From: Sphingopyxis sp. | GTDB taxonomy: Bacteria > Pseudomonadota > Alphaproteobacteria > Sphingomonadales > Sphingomonadaceae | Reading direction: 5' to 3' | Length of the DNA stretch: 64,000 nucleotides | Assembly: GCA_013823985.1 (NCBI GenBank) | Contig: PNNB01000013.1 | Span: 124,001-188,000, forward strand | Shown here: positions 25,269 to 35,512 of the stretch, piece after piece | Position numbering within the stretch: position 1 is the stretch's first letter | Layout: every line of letters begins with the position of its first letter | Notes under the pieces: generated by a model | The model's input: only the letters and a program-made list of their open reading frames with translations | What the model was told of the DNA's origin: nothing | Database searches by the model: none | Program-made: the position numbers and the translations under genes

Positions 25269-26579
25269 CTATCTCCGCATCGGTTGACGTTCCCAATAGG
25301 TCAACGAACGCCACAACCACTCCAGCGGACCGAAGCGGAAAAAGCGAAGCCAAATCGGGCTCCAAATGAGCTCTACAGCCCAGATTGCAGCTACCACATA
25401 AAAAAGTTCATGGCGTTCCAACCTGTTGAATAGACCAAAGCCAAATCCGTAAAATAGCATGGTGCAGATGAGCGTCTGTGCAATGTAGTTTGTCAGCGCC
25501 ATTTGGCCAGTCGCGGCAAGGACGCGCTGCAAAGGCTTTAACCATCCGCCCTTAATGATGCTCAAGAACAGTCCAAGATGTCCGATGACCATCGCGAGCC
25601 TGCTAATTTCGTAGGTAATGGCCGCTTCGCCATACCCCAGAACGGTGAAGCCGCTATTCTGGAAGATATGTAATTCCATATAGTTGAGCGGTAAGCCTAC
25701 CGCATAGCCTGCGATCATCATGCTGAAATAATATGCCCGGCTTTTGTACGCGCCCAATATTCCAAGACCCAGGAAGGCCATGCCAATCATCATGAATGAC
25801 ATCATGTCGAACACAAGCCACCAAGGTAAATAGGTCCACTGGAACTCATAAGCCATGGGGAACTGATCCTTCACCGCGTCGAAATATCCTTCGCGGTGAA
25901 TTTTCAGAATGGGCTCGAGATCTTCCATCTTTGGAGAAAATTCACTCTGCGTCTCTTCCCATTCTGTGACGGACTCCTGTTGTTCCTCCGTCAATTTTAC
26001 TCCGGCGGCTTTCGCTTGAGATGCCTTTTCGGCGGCAATGCTGGTTTCGACCATATCGCGATGTTCAACGGCAGAAATCGCAACGCTTGTGAGCAACAAG
26101 GCGCCTGCGATCATCAGAAGATGCTTTGGCGCCATTTTCCGAAAAGCGAAGAGAAGGAGTCCGCCGATCGAATAGGCAAATAATATCTCGCCGATCCATA
26201 GCAGTAGTGCCCAGTGTACTATTCCGAAAACAAGCATCCAGAGCATCCGGCGGAAATGGATATCGGCTGTTTTCAGCCCAGCGCCGGAGTTTTCCATCCG
26301 GTCAGTCAGCAGGACAATGCTGGCCCCGAACAGCAGCGAAAATATTCCCCGCATTGTGCCTTCAAAAAACAGGGTCGGAATGACCCATGCCCAGTAATTG
26401 GGTGGGTCCATACCGCCGGCGACGGTGGGATTGTCATATGCCCAGGGCAAGCCAAAGCCGATGATGTTCATCAGCAATATTCCGAGTACTGCAATGCCCC
26501 GCAAGATATCGAGCGACTCGATCCGTTCGGTTTGGACCAGTGGCGATAATGCCTCACTTCTGGTTTCTTCGGTAACCAT
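25269..26579 (-). CDS. DUF418-family membrane protein
   Basis: A 436-aa polytopic membrane protein of the YeiB/DUF418 type. It begins with the RIESLDILRGIAVLGILLMNI signature, continues with EGTMRGIFSLLFGAS, and ends with the DUF418 core (ALTNYIAQTLIC, WSPIWLRFFRFGPLEWLWRSLTYW). A charged segment of about 60 residues (near 185-245) interrupts the helices and should lie outside the membrane. AAGGGG 6 nt before the ATG fixes the start. Function is unknown; acyltransferase-like transport or envelope roles are proposed for the family. Confidence 0.85.
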   Translation of the reverse strand: MVTEETRSEALSPLVQTERIESLDILRGIAVLGILLMNIIGFGLPWAYDNPTVAGGMDPPNYWAWVIPTLFFEGTMRGIFSLLFGASIVLLTDRMENSGAGLKTADIHFRRMLWMLVFGIVHWALLLWIGEILFAYSIGGLLLFAFRKMAPKHLLMIAGALLLTSVAISAVEHRDMVETSIAAEKASQAKAAGVKLTEEQQESVTEWEETQSEFSPKMEDLEPILKIHREGYFDAVKDQFPMAYEFQWTYLPWWLVFDMMSFMMIGMAFLGLGILGAYKSRAYYFSMMIAGYAVGLPLNYMELHIFQNSGFTVLGYGEAAITYEISRLAMVIGHLGLFLSIIKGGWLKPLQRVLAATGQMALTNYIAQTLICTMLFYGFGFGLFNRLERHELFYVVAAIWAVELIWSPIWLRFFRFGPLEWLWRSLTYWERQPMRR

Positions 26580-26726
26580 GGCATCCCCTTACCGTTGGTT
26601 CGCACAAGAGGGCGATACTGGTCCGCCTGCTTGGTGAAGTGGGCAAAGGCTATAGGCTATCGGGATTAATGCAAATTATTTTACAACTGCGCACAAGGCC
26701 GGCACTTTTGTTGCGAAATGGGTCGC

Positions 26727-27911
26727 TTAATGCCCATGCTTCCGGCTCAACTCCCGCATGGCATCATCCAGCCCCTCCAGCGTCAGCGGATACATGCGGT
26801 CGTTCATCACTTCCTTGATGATCTTAGTCGACTGTGAATAGCCCCACTGCTTTTCGGGCACGGGGTTCAGCCACACGGTGGCGGGGTAGGTGTTGCTGAT
26901 CCGGTGCAGCCAGACCGCGCCCGATTCTTCGTTGAAATGCTCGACCGAACCGCCCGGATGGGTGATTTCATAAGGGCTCATCGACGCATCGCCGACAAGG
27001 ACCACTTTATAGTCGTGCGGGAATTTGTGCAGGATTTCCCAAGTTGGCGTCCGTTCGGCGAAACGGCGCTTATTGTCCTTCCACAGTCCTTCATAGGGGC
27101 AATTGTGAAAGTAAAAAAATTCCAGATTTTTGAACTCGCTCGTGGCCGCACTGAATAATTCTTCGCACAATTTGATGAAGGGGTCCATCGACCCGCCCAC
27201 ATCGAGCAACAGCAACAGCTTGATGGCATTGCGCCGTTCGGGCCGCATTTGGATATCCAGCCAGCCTTTACGCGCTGTGCCGTTGATCGTGCCATCAATA
27301 TCCAGCTCTTCGGCGGCGCCATCGCGCGCAAAGCGGCGCAGTCGGCGCATCGCGATTTTGATGTTGCGGGTGCCGAGTTCGCGCGTGTGGTCGAGGTTCT
27401 GGAATTCACGCTTTTCCCAGACTTTGACGGCGCGTTTATGCTTGGATTCCCCGCCGATGCGGACGCCTTCGGGATGGTAACCGGAATTGCCATAGGGCGA
27501 TGTCCCGCCGGTGCCGATCCATTTGTTGCCGCCCTGATGCCGCTTTTCCTGCTCTTCGAGCCGCTTTTTCAGCGTATCCATCAGCTCGTCCCAGCTGCCC
27601 ATCTTTTTGATTTCGGCCATTTCCTCGGGCGACAGATATTTTTCGGCAATCGCCTTCAGCCAGTCGGATGGAACATCGATGGGATTCTGGCCATATTCGG
27701 TGAAGATGCCTTTGAAGACTTTGCCGAACACTTGATCGAACCGGTCCAGCAACGCCTCGTCCTTCACCAGTGTGGTGCGGGCGAGATAATAGAATTCCTC
27801 CGGATTCTGGCTGATAACGTCGGCTTCGAGCGCCTCAAGCAGGGCCAGATGTTCCTTGAGCGATGCGGAAATCCCCGCGGTTCGCAATTCGTCCATGAAT
27901 GAAAAAAACAC
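26727..27911 (-). CDS. CoxE-like VWA-domain protein
   Basis: A 394-aa cytoplasmic protein with a C-terminal von Willebrand A domain. The MIDAS-type region reads LLLLDVGGSMDP, a D-x-G-x-S form. The N-terminal half is helical and charged. Such proteins work with MoxR AAA ATPases as metal- or enzyme-maturation chaperones. The GTG at 27911 follows GAGGGCAG; an internal ATG five codons later has no ribosome site. The matching MoxR gene lies 1.5 kb upstream on the same strand but a receptor gene on the other strand intervenes. Confidence 0.88.
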   Translation of the reverse strand: MFFSFMDELRTAGISASLKEHLALLEALEADVISQNPEEFYYLARTTLVKDEALLDRFDQVFGKVFKGIFTEYGQNPIDVPSDWLKAIAEKYLSPEEMAEIKKMGSWDELMDTLKKRLEEQEKRHQGGNKWIGTGGTSPYGNSGYHPEGVRIGGESKHKRAVKVWEKREFQNLDHTRELGTRNIKIAMRRLRRFARDGAAEELDIDGTINGTARKGWLDIQMRPERRNAIKLLLLLDVGGSMDPFIKLCEELFSAATSEFKNLEFFYFHNCPYEGLWKDNKRRFAERTPTWEILHKFPHDYKVVLVGDASMSPYEITHPGGSVEHFNEESGAVWLHRISNTYPATVWLNPVPEKQWGYSQSTKIIKEVMNDRMYPLTLEGLDDAMRELSRKHGH

Positions 27912-27981
27912 CGGCTCTGCCCTCGAAAAACTAAGTCAAAAGCTTGTGCCGACTTGGGCGCTTCCCGTCAACCAAAGAGGG

Positions 27982-27996
27982 TTAACGATGCGCTAA
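27982..27996 (+). promoter_or_regulatory. Candidate CtrA-like site
   Basis: TTAA-N7-CTAA, one mismatch from the alphaproteobacterial CtrA consensus TTAA-N7-TTAA. It lies inside a dyad (GGTTA...TAACC), 48 bp before the chemoreceptor ATG and 70 bp before the vWA gene. This is a sequence match only. Confidence 0.3.
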
Positions 27997-28043
27997 CCAA
28001 AACGCGTTACACGCCTTTGCAACAGTGAAGAGGGTCGCCTGAC

Positions 28044-29444
28044 ATGAAGATGGAAAAGATCGACGTTCCCGAAAATGCGTGGATACGGGAAACGGCAAAA
28101 ATCTGCGGCGATGTGACGGTAGGATGTGCCGGTGCTGCCGGCGTGCTGGAACAGGCGCTTAATTCTGCTGATTGGTTGAAAACGCGGCATTCGGAACTGA
28201 CGGAACTCACGCTGCGTCTGGATTCGGACATCGCGGAAGTTACGCAGGCTACATCGGAAGCCAGTGCTTTGTCCGAGGCCGCCGTGACCCGGCTGATGGG
28301 CGGTAATGACACGATCAAAATGTCGATCGCCAGCTTTTCCGCGCTGATCGGACTCATTGAAAATCTCGGTGCACATATCACCGGCTTTGCCGCCGCGATG
28401 GAGCAGGTGAAGCGGGTGTCGCAATCGATCGATACCATTGCGCGCACCACCAATATGCTGGCACTGAACGCGGCTATAGAGGCCGAAAAGGCCGGGGATG
28501 CCGGGCAGACATTTTCGGTTGTTGCTGCAGAAGTCAAAAAGCTGGCGCTGGACTCCCGTGCCGCTGCCGTGGAAATTACCGGTACCGTCAATTCGCTGTC
28601 GAATGAGGCGGCGAAATTTGTCGGCCAGATCGAGGACGGCATTGCCACCAGCAGCGAAGCGCAGCAGCAGTTTTCCAGCCTTCAGGATCTGATCCACGGA
28701 GTCAGCGACATCATCGGTCAAATGGGCGACCGGAGCCGCGAAATCGCGTCGAGCACCGCCGATGTGCACCGGAGCCTGATTGAGTCGCAACATGTCCGCG
28801 ACGCGGTTGCAGAAGCCAATGGCGCGATGTTCAGCGCCGTGGGCAAAGCGCACCACCAACTGGTCGAGCTGGAAAGCCTGGCCAACGGGATGTTCGATTC
28901 CATCGTGCACAGCGGACTTTCGCTGGACGACCTGAAATATGTGGAGCTTGCCACCGAACAGGCGCGCAAGGTCGAGGCGTTGACCGAAAATGCGATCGGG
29001 CAGGGCACCTTGTCCATGGATGCGCTGTTCGACGCGGACCTCCAGCTTATCGAGGGCAGCAACCCCCCCCGTTACCGCACCCGACTTACAGACTGGGCCG
29101 AACGCAACTGGCAGCCGGTTCTGGAATCGGTGAAGTCAATGGACCCCGACGCGATCATGTCGGTCGTGTGCAGCAGCAACAAGGGTTTCCTGCCGATCCA
29201 CCTCAAGGAATTCTCCCGCGCACCCACTGGCGATCTCGCGCATGATACGAAATATTGCCGCAACGGCCGCGTCCTGTTCGAGGGCTGCGACATCACCGCC
29301 AAGGCAAGCGAGAAGGACTTTACCATGGCGGTGTACCGGCATGAAGGCGATGGCAAGACGTACAAGATCGTCCGCAACGTCTATGTCCCGCTGCGCATCA
29401 ATGGCCGCCGCTGGGGCGACCTTGAAATTGCTTATGTGATTTAG
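28044..29444 (+). CDS. Soluble methyl-accepting chemotaxis-type receptor
   Basis: A 466-aa protein without TM or HAMP segments. The MCP signalling hairpin (about residues 80-270) has the conserved tip [20 protein letters not shown] and the following [12 protein letters not shown], the CheA/CheW contact region. The C-terminal 130 residues ([40 protein letters not shown]) resemble a Cache/PAS-like sensory module found in other receptors, placed here after rather than before the signalling domain. No CheB/CheR-binding tail is seen, and no other che genes are nearby. It converges on moxR with a 17-bp gap. Confidence 0.85.
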   Translation: MKMEKIDVPENAWIRETAKICGDVTVGCAGAAGVLEQALNSADWLKTRHSELTELTLRLDSDIAEVTQATSEASALSEAAVTRLMGGNDTIKMSIASFSALIGLIENLGAHITGFAAAMEQVKRVSQSIDTIARTTNMLALNAAIEAEKAGDAGQTFSVVAAEVKKLALDSRAAAVEITGTVNSLSNEAAKFVGQIEDGIATSSEAQQQFSSLQDLIHGVSDIIGQMGDRSREIASSTADVHRSLIESQHVRDAVAEANGAMFSAVGKAHHQLVELESLANGMFDSIVHSGLSLDDLKYVELATEQARKVEALTENAIGQGTLSMDALFDADLQLIEGSNPPRYRTRLTDWAERNWQPVLESVKSMDPDAIMSVVCSSNKGFLPIHLKEFSRAPTGDLAHDTKYCRNGRVLFEGCDITAKASEKDFTMAVYRHEGDGKTYKIVRNVYVPLRINGRRWGDLEIAYVI

Positions 29445-29461
29445 GGTCCTGACCCTAGGTC

Positions 29462-30310
29462 TTAGCTGCCCTGACGCCGGGCCATGAAGGCAAGGCGTTC
29501 GAACAGCATCACATCCTGCTCATTCTTCAGCAGCGCGCCATGCAGCGGCGGGATCGCCTTGGTCGGGTCACGCGATTGCAAGACGTCGAGCGGCATATCT
29601 TCGTGCAGAAGCAGCTTCAGCCAGTCGAGCAGTTCCGACGTGGAGGGTTTTTTCTTCAGGCCCGGCACATCGCGGACTTCGTAGAAAATATCCATCGCCT
29701 TCGACACCAGGATTTTCTGAATATCAGGGAAGTGGACGTCGATGATCGACTGCATCGTGTCCCGGTCCGGGAATTTGATATAGTGGAAGAAACAGCGGCG
29801 CAAAAACGCGTCGGGCAGTTCCTTTTCATTGTTCGAGGTGATGATGACGATGGGCCGTTCGACGGCCTTGATCGTCTCCTGCGTTTCGTAAACGAAGAAC
29901 TCCATCCGGTCGAGTTCCTGCAAAAGGTCGTTCGGAAATTCGATGTCGGCCTTGTCGATTTCGTCGATCAGCAGAACGGGAAGTTGCGGGCTGGTGAAGG
30001 CTTCCCACAGCTTGCCTTTCTTGATGTAGTTGCGGATGTCATGCACGCGCTCATCGCCCAACTGGCTGTCGCGCAGACGCGCCACGGCGTCATATTCATA
30101 CAGGCCCTGATGCGCCTTGGTGGTCGATTTGATGTTCCATTCAATCAGCGGCGCGCCGAGTGCGGTCGCGATTTCCTGCGCCAGTACGGTTTTCCCGGTG
30201 CCCGGTTCACCCTTGACCAGCAGAGGCCGGCGCAGCTTCGTCGCCGCGTTGACCGCAACCTTCAGGTCATCGGTTGCCACATATTTGTCGGTGCCTTCAA
30301 AACGCATCAT
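29462..30310 (-). CDS. MoxR-family AAA+ ATPase
   Basis: A 282-aa ATPase. Walker A is GEPGTGKT (about residues 36-43), Walker B is VLLIDEIDKAD, sensor 1 is IITSNNEKELPDAFLRRC, and an arginine-finger region follows. MoxR proteins act as chaperones with vWA partners. The partner here is probably the CoxE-like protein 1.5 kb downstream, and an operon with it is precluded only by the oppositely oriented receptor gene between them. Confidence 0.93.
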   Translation of the reverse strand: MMRFEGTDKYVATDDLKVAVNAATKLRRPLLVKGEPGTGKTVLAQEIATALGAPLIEWNIKSTTKAHQGLYEYDAVARLRDSQLGDERVHDIRNYIKKGKLWEAFTSPQLPVLLIDEIDKADIEFPNDLLQELDRMEFFVYETQETIKAVERPIVIITSNNEKELPDAFLRRCFFHYIKFPDRDTMQSIIDVHFPDIQKILVSKAMDIFYEVRDVPGLKKKPSTSELLDWLKLLLHEDMPLDVLQSRDPTKAIPPLHGALLKNEQDVMLFERLAFMARRQGS

Positions 30311-30394
30311 TACATCCCATCGCTTAATCGAACGGTTAATTCGTTAAGTGCGGATGATATTATATGCAAGCCACTATATCGGGCAGGGGGGGGC

Positions 30395-31096
30395 TCAGCC
30401 GGCCAGCGCCTCGGCGTGACGGGCGGCGATCAGACGCCACAGGCCGCGTTGCTGGGCCAGAATCTGCTCTGCGCCAAAACGCATCGCACGGCGGTAATTG
30501 TCGGTAGCGCCAAGCTTCTCTGCAACGTCGGTACATTCGCTAATGTCAGGCAGACCCAAGGCCGGGACGTCCATGCCGACATGAAGCGCTACAGCACTTA
30601 GCAAGGGCCGGCTGCGATGCCAGTCGATCACAAAGGCCAATGCTGCGCCTGCGGGGCAGCCTTTGCGGTCGGAGGTTGCAAGCATCTCAAAATTCCGTGC
30701 CTGGCCGGTAATCAGTGCAGCGACCTTGTTTTCACCATGGTGGCGGCGCTCGGGTCCGGCGGCCACGGTCAGTGCGTTCATGAAGCTGCGCTCCACCGCA
30801 AAGCCGTCAATCGCCTTGATCAACCATTTGCGCGCGGCATCGTCGACAATCTTGTGTGCCGCATGGTCCACAATGCCGGGGTGCCGTCCGTGCGATATGT
30901 TGATGAAATGCGCGATATCGGCAACCAAAGCGCCGCGCGCATATTTGAAAGGAGAGCGCAAATCGGGACGTGACGACCCTTCGCTGATAAATTCGGCGAG
31001 TGGCGCGATAATGGACACGCTCCCGTCCGCCAGAACGGCGTCGGTAAATAGTGATCCAAAATCACTTACTGTGTCCGGCCTCGCCAGATTGTCCAT
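30395..31096 (-). CDS. Conserved hypothetical cytoplasmic protein
   Basis: A 233-aa protein with no signal peptide or TM segment and no domain I can name. It is mostly helical and basic, with an FKYARGALVADIAHFINISHGRHPG block and an ITGQARNFEMLATSDRKGC block that look conserved; I have the impression of a sphingomonad-specific family. The ATG at 31096 is favoured because GGAG lies upstream at good spacing; a GTG twelve codons earlier lacks one. Confidence 0.6.
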   Translation of the reverse strand: MDNLARPDTVSDFGSLFTDAVLADGSVSIIAPLAEFISEGSSRPDLRSPFKYARGALVADIAHFINISHGRHPGIVDHAAHKIVDDAARKWLIKAIDGFAVERSFMNALTVAAGPERRHHGENKVAALITGQARNFEMLATSDRKGCPAGAALAFVIDWHRSRPLLSAVALHVGMDVPALGLPDISECTDVAEKLGATDNYRRAMRFGAEQILAQQRGLWRLIAARHAEALAG

Positions 31097-31386
31097 TGCC
31101 CACTCCGCATGACGATCAAGCGGCCTTTTCACAGCGCTTGATTGAGGAGGGGTAGCAAAAAGTCCTAAATGACATGTTTACGAGGATAAAAGTTTCTGTT
31201 GAACCATTTATCCGGAGCAATGACATGGCGGGGCGGAGTCCCAAATCGGGACCGGAGTGCCCTGTTTTCGCTGAAAACTAGCTATTTCTGGGTACTACCT
31301 TTGCTTAAATGACTTGGCGCGCTGCATCGCTAAGGTGATGTGGCGAATTTCTGTATTTTTGCAGGGCAAGAGCCGGAACAGAGTAA

Positions 31387-33396
31387 ATGAGTGTGATTGG
31401 CAAGACGACAACGTCGGCGCTATCTTATCGTCCCGATATTGACGGGCTGCGGGCGATTGCCGTTTTGGCGGTCCTGTTCTTCCATGCCGATCTGGGCTTT
31501 GTTCCAGGTGGTTATGTCGGCGTCGATGTCTTCTTCGTTATTTCCGGCTATTTGATCACCCGTTTGATCGTCGGCGAGATTGAAGCCGATAACTTCTCGC
31601 TGATGCGCTTTTACGAACGGCGGATCAGGCGGTTGTTTCCGGCGTTGTTCCTCGTTCTTTTCGTATCGCTTGTCGCGGGCGCGCTGATCCTGTTGCCGCA
31701 GGATTTTACCTATATGTCGCGCAATACCTTTGGCGCGGCGGCTTTCGTGTCGAACATCGCCTATTGGACGCAGACCGGCTATTTTGAAGGCGATGCCAAG
31801 GTGCGCGTACTTTTGCACACATGGTCGCTCGCGGTCGAAGAGCAGGTGTATATCATCTACCCGATTATTCTGTTGGTCATCCTTCGGAAATGGGCACTGC
31901 ACATCAAGAGCATTTTGCTTGGTCTGACCGGACTGTCTTTTGTCGCCTGCGTGTGGATGACCGGGATCGACCAGTCGACGGCATTTTACCTGATGCCGTT
32001 TCGGGCATGGGAGTTTCTGATAGGCGCGCTGCTGGCTGTAGGGCTATTCAAGGCGCCGGAAAGCAAGCAGACGGCCACGGTCGCTGGCTTTGCAGGCCTT
32101 GCTGCGCTGTTCGCCACCTTTGTCATTTTCGACGATCTAACCGTTTTCCCGGGTGCCGCCGCTTTGATTCCCTGCCTGGGCACGGCGTTGCTGATCTGGG
32201 CGGGCAAGGATGTTTTGACGGGGCGGGTTCTTTCCTTGGCTCCCATGCGGTTCGTCGGCAAAATCTCTTACTCGGTTTATCTGTGGCACTGGCCGCTTTT
32301 TGTGTTCGTCAACTATGTCAACATCGGGAAGCTTACGCTGCTCGAAAACGCCGGATTGACGGGCGTCTCCATTGCCTTGGGCTATTTGTCCTGGCGCTTT
32401 GTCGAATTGCCCTTCCGGCGGCCTTATGACGAAACTCCGCAACGATCGGTGTTCGCCTTGGGTGGCGCGTCCATTTTTGTGGTGTCCTGCGTATCTGCCG
32501 CCATCTACTTCAGCGGAGGATTACCCGACCGGTTCAAGGACCGGACAGTTGAACTGGCTTCTTACGGACAGTCGATGAATCCGGAATCGGATATGTGCGG
32601 AAAGGTTGACCTGCAACTGGAGCCAAATTCCCGGTGCACCATAGGCGATCCGACCGACGCTTCGGTATTCCTGTGGGGCGATTCCCATGCAGGGGCGCTT
32701 TTCGGTGCGCTCGATCAGGTCGCCAAAGATACCGGTTCGGGCATTGTCTACGGCGCATCCCCGCAATGCCCGCCTTTGCTGGGGGCAGGTACAAGCCCGG
32801 CATGCGTTGAGGGCAACCGCAAAAGGCTGGATTATGTTCTGGCAAACAAGAACATCCACACCGTCATATTGGCGGCGCGCTGGTCGCTTTATCTGGAAGG
32901 ACGCTTTGTTTCGACCGGAGAGGCCGAAACCAACAATGGCGCGCCGAAACTGATCGGACCGGATGGCGAGCCCTATCCGCTGTTTAGCGACGCCGCGCGC
33001 CATCATTTCCGCGACGGAATCCGCAATCTGGTTCAAATCCTGATGGCGAATGGCAAGCATGTTGTCTTGGTCTATCCGGTGCCGGAAACTGGTTATGACA
33101 TTCCGAAAACCTTGGCGTTGCTCAGCTCGCGTGGAGAAGACCCCGCCAATTTCACCGTGTCGCGTGACCTCTATGTCGAACGGCAATGGCGGGCGACCAA
33201 GATATTGGAGGATCTGGGGCATCACCGGTTGCTGACCCGCATCTATCCGGCGCGGGTTTTCTGCCCCACGTCACGGTGCATGACTTTCGCCCATGGCTCA
33301 CCGCTCTATTTCGATAGCCATCATCTCAGTGTTCCCGGTGCGTTGATGTTGAAACAGCCGATTGAAGAGGCCATCAACCGAGTGCCACAGGCATAA
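31387..33396 (+). CDS. Acyltransferase-3 / SGNH fusion O-acyltransferase
   Basis: A 669-aa OafA-type inner-membrane enzyme. Residues 1-350 form the acyltransferase-3 domain: the RPDIDGLRAIAVLAVLFFHA signature, the RRIRRLFPAL motif and about 10 TM helices. A C-terminal SGNH hydrolase-like domain (about 400-665) has VFLWGDSHAG with the GDS nucleophile and a FDSHHLS catalytic D-x-x-H. Such fusions acetylate lipopolysaccharide, exopolysaccharide or peptidoglycan sugars on the periplasmic side. The target cannot be told because no polysaccharide cluster is adjacent. Confidence 0.93.
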   Translation: MSVIGKTTTSALSYRPDIDGLRAIAVLAVLFFHADLGFVPGGYVGVDVFFVISGYLITRLIVGEIEADNFSLMRFYERRIRRLFPALFLVLFVSLVAGALILLPQDFTYMSRNTFGAAAFVSNIAYWTQTGYFEGDAKVRVLLHTWSLAVEEQVYIIYPIILLVILRKWALHIKSILLGLTGLSFVACVWMTGIDQSTAFYLMPFRAWEFLIGALLAVGLFKAPESKQTATVAGFAGLAALFATFVIFDDLTVFPGAAALIPCLGTALLIWAGKDVLTGRVLSLAPMRFVGKISYSVYLWHWPLFVFVNYVNIGKLTLLENAGLTGVSIALGYLSWRFVELPFRRPYDETPQRSVFALGGASIFVVSCVSAAIYFSGGLPDRFKDRTVELASYGQSMNPESDMCGKVDLQLEPNSRCTIGDPTDASVFLWGDSHAGALFGALDQVAKDTGSGIVYGASPQCPPLLGAGTSPACVEGNRKRLDYVLANKNIHTVILAARWSLYLEGRFVSTGEAETNNGAPKLIGPDGEPYPLFSDAARHHFRDGIRNLVQILMANGKHVVLVYPVPETGYDIPKTLALLSSRGEDPANFTVSRDLYVERQWRATKILEDLGHHRLLTRIYPARVFCPTSRCMTFAHGSPLYFDSHHLSVPGALMLKQPIEEAINRVPQA

Positions 33397-33430
33397 AAAA
33401 TGGCTGCCCTTCAGCGAAGGACAGCCATTT
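33395..33430 (-). terminator. Rho-independent terminator of rpoD
   Basis: A 15-bp stem AAATGGCTGYCCTTC / GAAGG..CAGCCATTT with a 3-nt loop and one internal mismatch that becomes G-U on the minus-strand RNA. Reading the minus strand it ends in TTTTTT. It may also stop the acyltransferase transcript. Confidence 0.85.
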
Positions 33431-33450
33431 ATTCTTGTTAGCGTTGCTGA

Positions 33451-35487
33451 TTACTGGTCGAGGAACGACCGCATCTTGCGGCTGCGGCTCGGGTGCTTCA
33501 GCTTGCGCAGCGCCTTTGCCTCGATCTGGCGGATACGTTCGCGCGTCACGCTGAACTGCTGGCCAACTTCTTCCAGCGTGTGGTCGGTGTTCATGCCGAT
33601 ACCAAAGCGCATACGCAAAACGCGTTCCTCACGCGGGGTGAGGGAGGCGAGCACGCGGGTGACCGTTTCCTTGAGGTTCGCCTGAATAGCGGCATCCACA
33701 GGGATGATCGCATTTTTGTCCTCGATGAAGTCACCCAGATGGCTGTCTTCTTCGTCCCCGATGGGGGTTTCAAGGCTGATCGGCTCCTTGGCGATTTTCA
33801 TCACCTTGCGGACCTTTTCCAGCGGCATGGACAGGCGCTCTGCCATTTCCTCCGGCGTCGGTTCGCGTCCCTGTTCGTGCAAGAACTGGCGGCTGGTGCG
33901 GACCAGTTTGTTGATCGTTTCGATCATATGCACCGGGATACGGATCGTACGGGCCTGATCGGCAATTGAACGCGTGATTGCCTGCCGGATCCACCAGGTG
34001 GCGTAGGTGCTGAACTTGTAACCGCGGCGATATTCGAACTTATCGACGGCCTTCATTAGACCGATATTGCCTTCCTGAATGAGGTCGAGGAATTGAAGTC
34101 CGCGGTTTGTGTATTTCTTGGCGATGGAAATCACGAGGCGCAAATTGGCTTCGACCATTTCCTTCTTGGCAATGCGCGCTTCGCGTTCGCCCTTTTGCAC
34201 CATGTTCACGATGCGGCGGAATTCGCCAAGGCTCATGCCGGTATTCGCAGCAATATCTGCGATTTCGGCACGGATGCGTTCGACGCCATCGGCTTCGTTG
34301 GTCGCAAAGGCATTCCATTTCTTGTCGATATTGGCGACGTCGGTCAGCCAGTTTTCGTCAAGCTCATGACCCATATAGCTGTCGAGAAATGCCTTGCGCG
34401 GCACTTTATGCCGTTCGGCCAAGCGCAGCATCTGACCGCCCAGAGCGGTCAAGCGACGGTTGAACGAATAAAGCTGGTCGACAAGATATTCGATCTTGTT
34501 CGCATGGAACTGGACCGATTCAACTTCGGCGGTCAATTCTTCGCGTAATTTGTGATACTTATTTTCCGAAGCTGTGGAAAAGTCTTCACCAGCATTCAGC
34601 GCGCGCATACGGTCGAGCTGGATGTTGGAGAATTTCTTGAACAGCGATGCGATCTTGGCAAAACGTTCCAGAGCGGCTGGTTTCAGCGCTTCTTCCATCT
34701 GCGCGAGGCTGAGGGTGTTGTCCTCTTCCTCTTCCTCGACAGGGCGCGCGCGGCGCTCGGTCATATCATCATCGTCGTCGTCCGCCGATTCCGGCTCATC
34801 CTCGACTTCTTCTTCTTCCTTGTAGGAAGGGCCAGCGGTTTTCTCGCTGATTTCGCCGTCGCCTTCTTCCTCACCATCTTCGGTCAGGCTTTCGGGCGCG
34901 GGTTCCTTGGACAACATGGCGTCCAGATCGAGGATTTCGCGCAACTGCATATTGCCGTCGTTCAGCGCGTTCGACCAGTCGATGATCGCGTGGAAGGTAA
35001 TCGGGCTTTCGCACAGGCCCAGGATCATCGTGTCGCGGCCGGACTCGATGCGCTTGGCAATGGCGATTTCGCCCTCGCGGCTCAACAGCTCAACCGCGCC
35101 CATTTCACGCAGATACATGCGCACGGGGTCATCGGTACGTTCGCCGGTGCCGGTCTTCTTCGTGGTGTTGGTTAGCGAGCGAGGGTCGTTTTCGGAAATA
35201 TTGTCGATGGTTTCGACTTCTTCCTCAGGCTCATCGCCATCTTCGCCGGCTTCGTCATTTTCGACGATCTGCACGCCCATGTCGTTGATCGCGGACATGA
35301 CGTCTTCAATCTGTTCCGACGACATCTGGTCCTGCGGCAGCGCCGCGTTCAGTTCGTCATAGGTCAGGAAACCCCGGCGCTTCGCCTTTGCGAGCAGCTT
35401 TTTGACGGTAGCATCGTTGAGGTCAATCAGCGGTGCATCACCGTTTTCGGACATATCTTCTTCGTTTTCGTTTGCGCGACTTGCCAA
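33451..35487 (-). CDS. rpoD: RNA polymerase primary sigma factor RpoD
   Basis: A 678-aa sigma-70. Region 1.1 is at the N-terminus, and region 1.2 follows ([12 protein letters not shown]). A long non-conserved insert holds an acidic low-complexity stretch (about residues 200-255, runs of Glu and six Asp). Regions 2.1-2.4 ([32 protein letters not shown]) and 3 follow, and 4.2 is [20 protein letters not shown]. The start is a TTG with GGGGA about 6 nt upstream; an ATG eleven codons later has a weaker site. It is last in yqeY-dnaG-rpoD, a variant of the macromolecular synthesis operon. Confidence 0.97.
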   Translation of the reverse strand: MASRANENEEDMSENGDAPLIDLNDATVKKLLAKAKRRGFLTYDELNAALPQDQMSSEQIEDVMSAINDMGVQIVENDEAGEDGDEPEEEVETIDNISENDPRSLTNTTKKTGTGERTDDPVRMYLREMGAVELLSREGEIAIAKRIESGRDTMILGLCESPITFHAIIDWSNALNDGNMQLREILDLDAMLSKEPAPESLTEDGEEEGDGEISEKTAGPSYKEEEEVEDEPESADDDDDDMTERRARPVEEEEEDNTLSLAQMEEALKPAALERFAKIASLFKKFSNIQLDRMRALNAGEDFSTASENKYHKLREELTAEVESVQFHANKIEYLVDQLYSFNRRLTALGGQMLRLAERHKVPRKAFLDSYMGHELDENWLTDVANIDKKWNAFATNEADGVERIRAEIADIAANTGMSLGEFRRIVNMVQKGEREARIAKKEMVEANLRLVISIAKKYTNRGLQFLDLIQEGNIGLMKAVDKFEYRRGYKFSTYATWWIRQAITRSIADQARTIRIPVHMIETINKLVRTSRQFLHEQGREPTPEEMAERLSMPLEKVRKVMKIAKEPISLETPIGDEEDSHLGDFIEDKNAIIPVDAAIQANLKETVTRVLASLTPREERVLRMRFGIGMNTDHTLEEVGQQFSVTRERIRQIEAKALRKLKHPSRSRKMRSFLDQ

Positions 35488-35512
35488 AATAATTCCCCGA
35501 TAACTCTAAATT

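Noticed and set aside
30320..30345. CtrA site upstream of moxR (several TTAA tetramers)
   Set aside because: The spacings are 8 and 4 nt, not the required 7.
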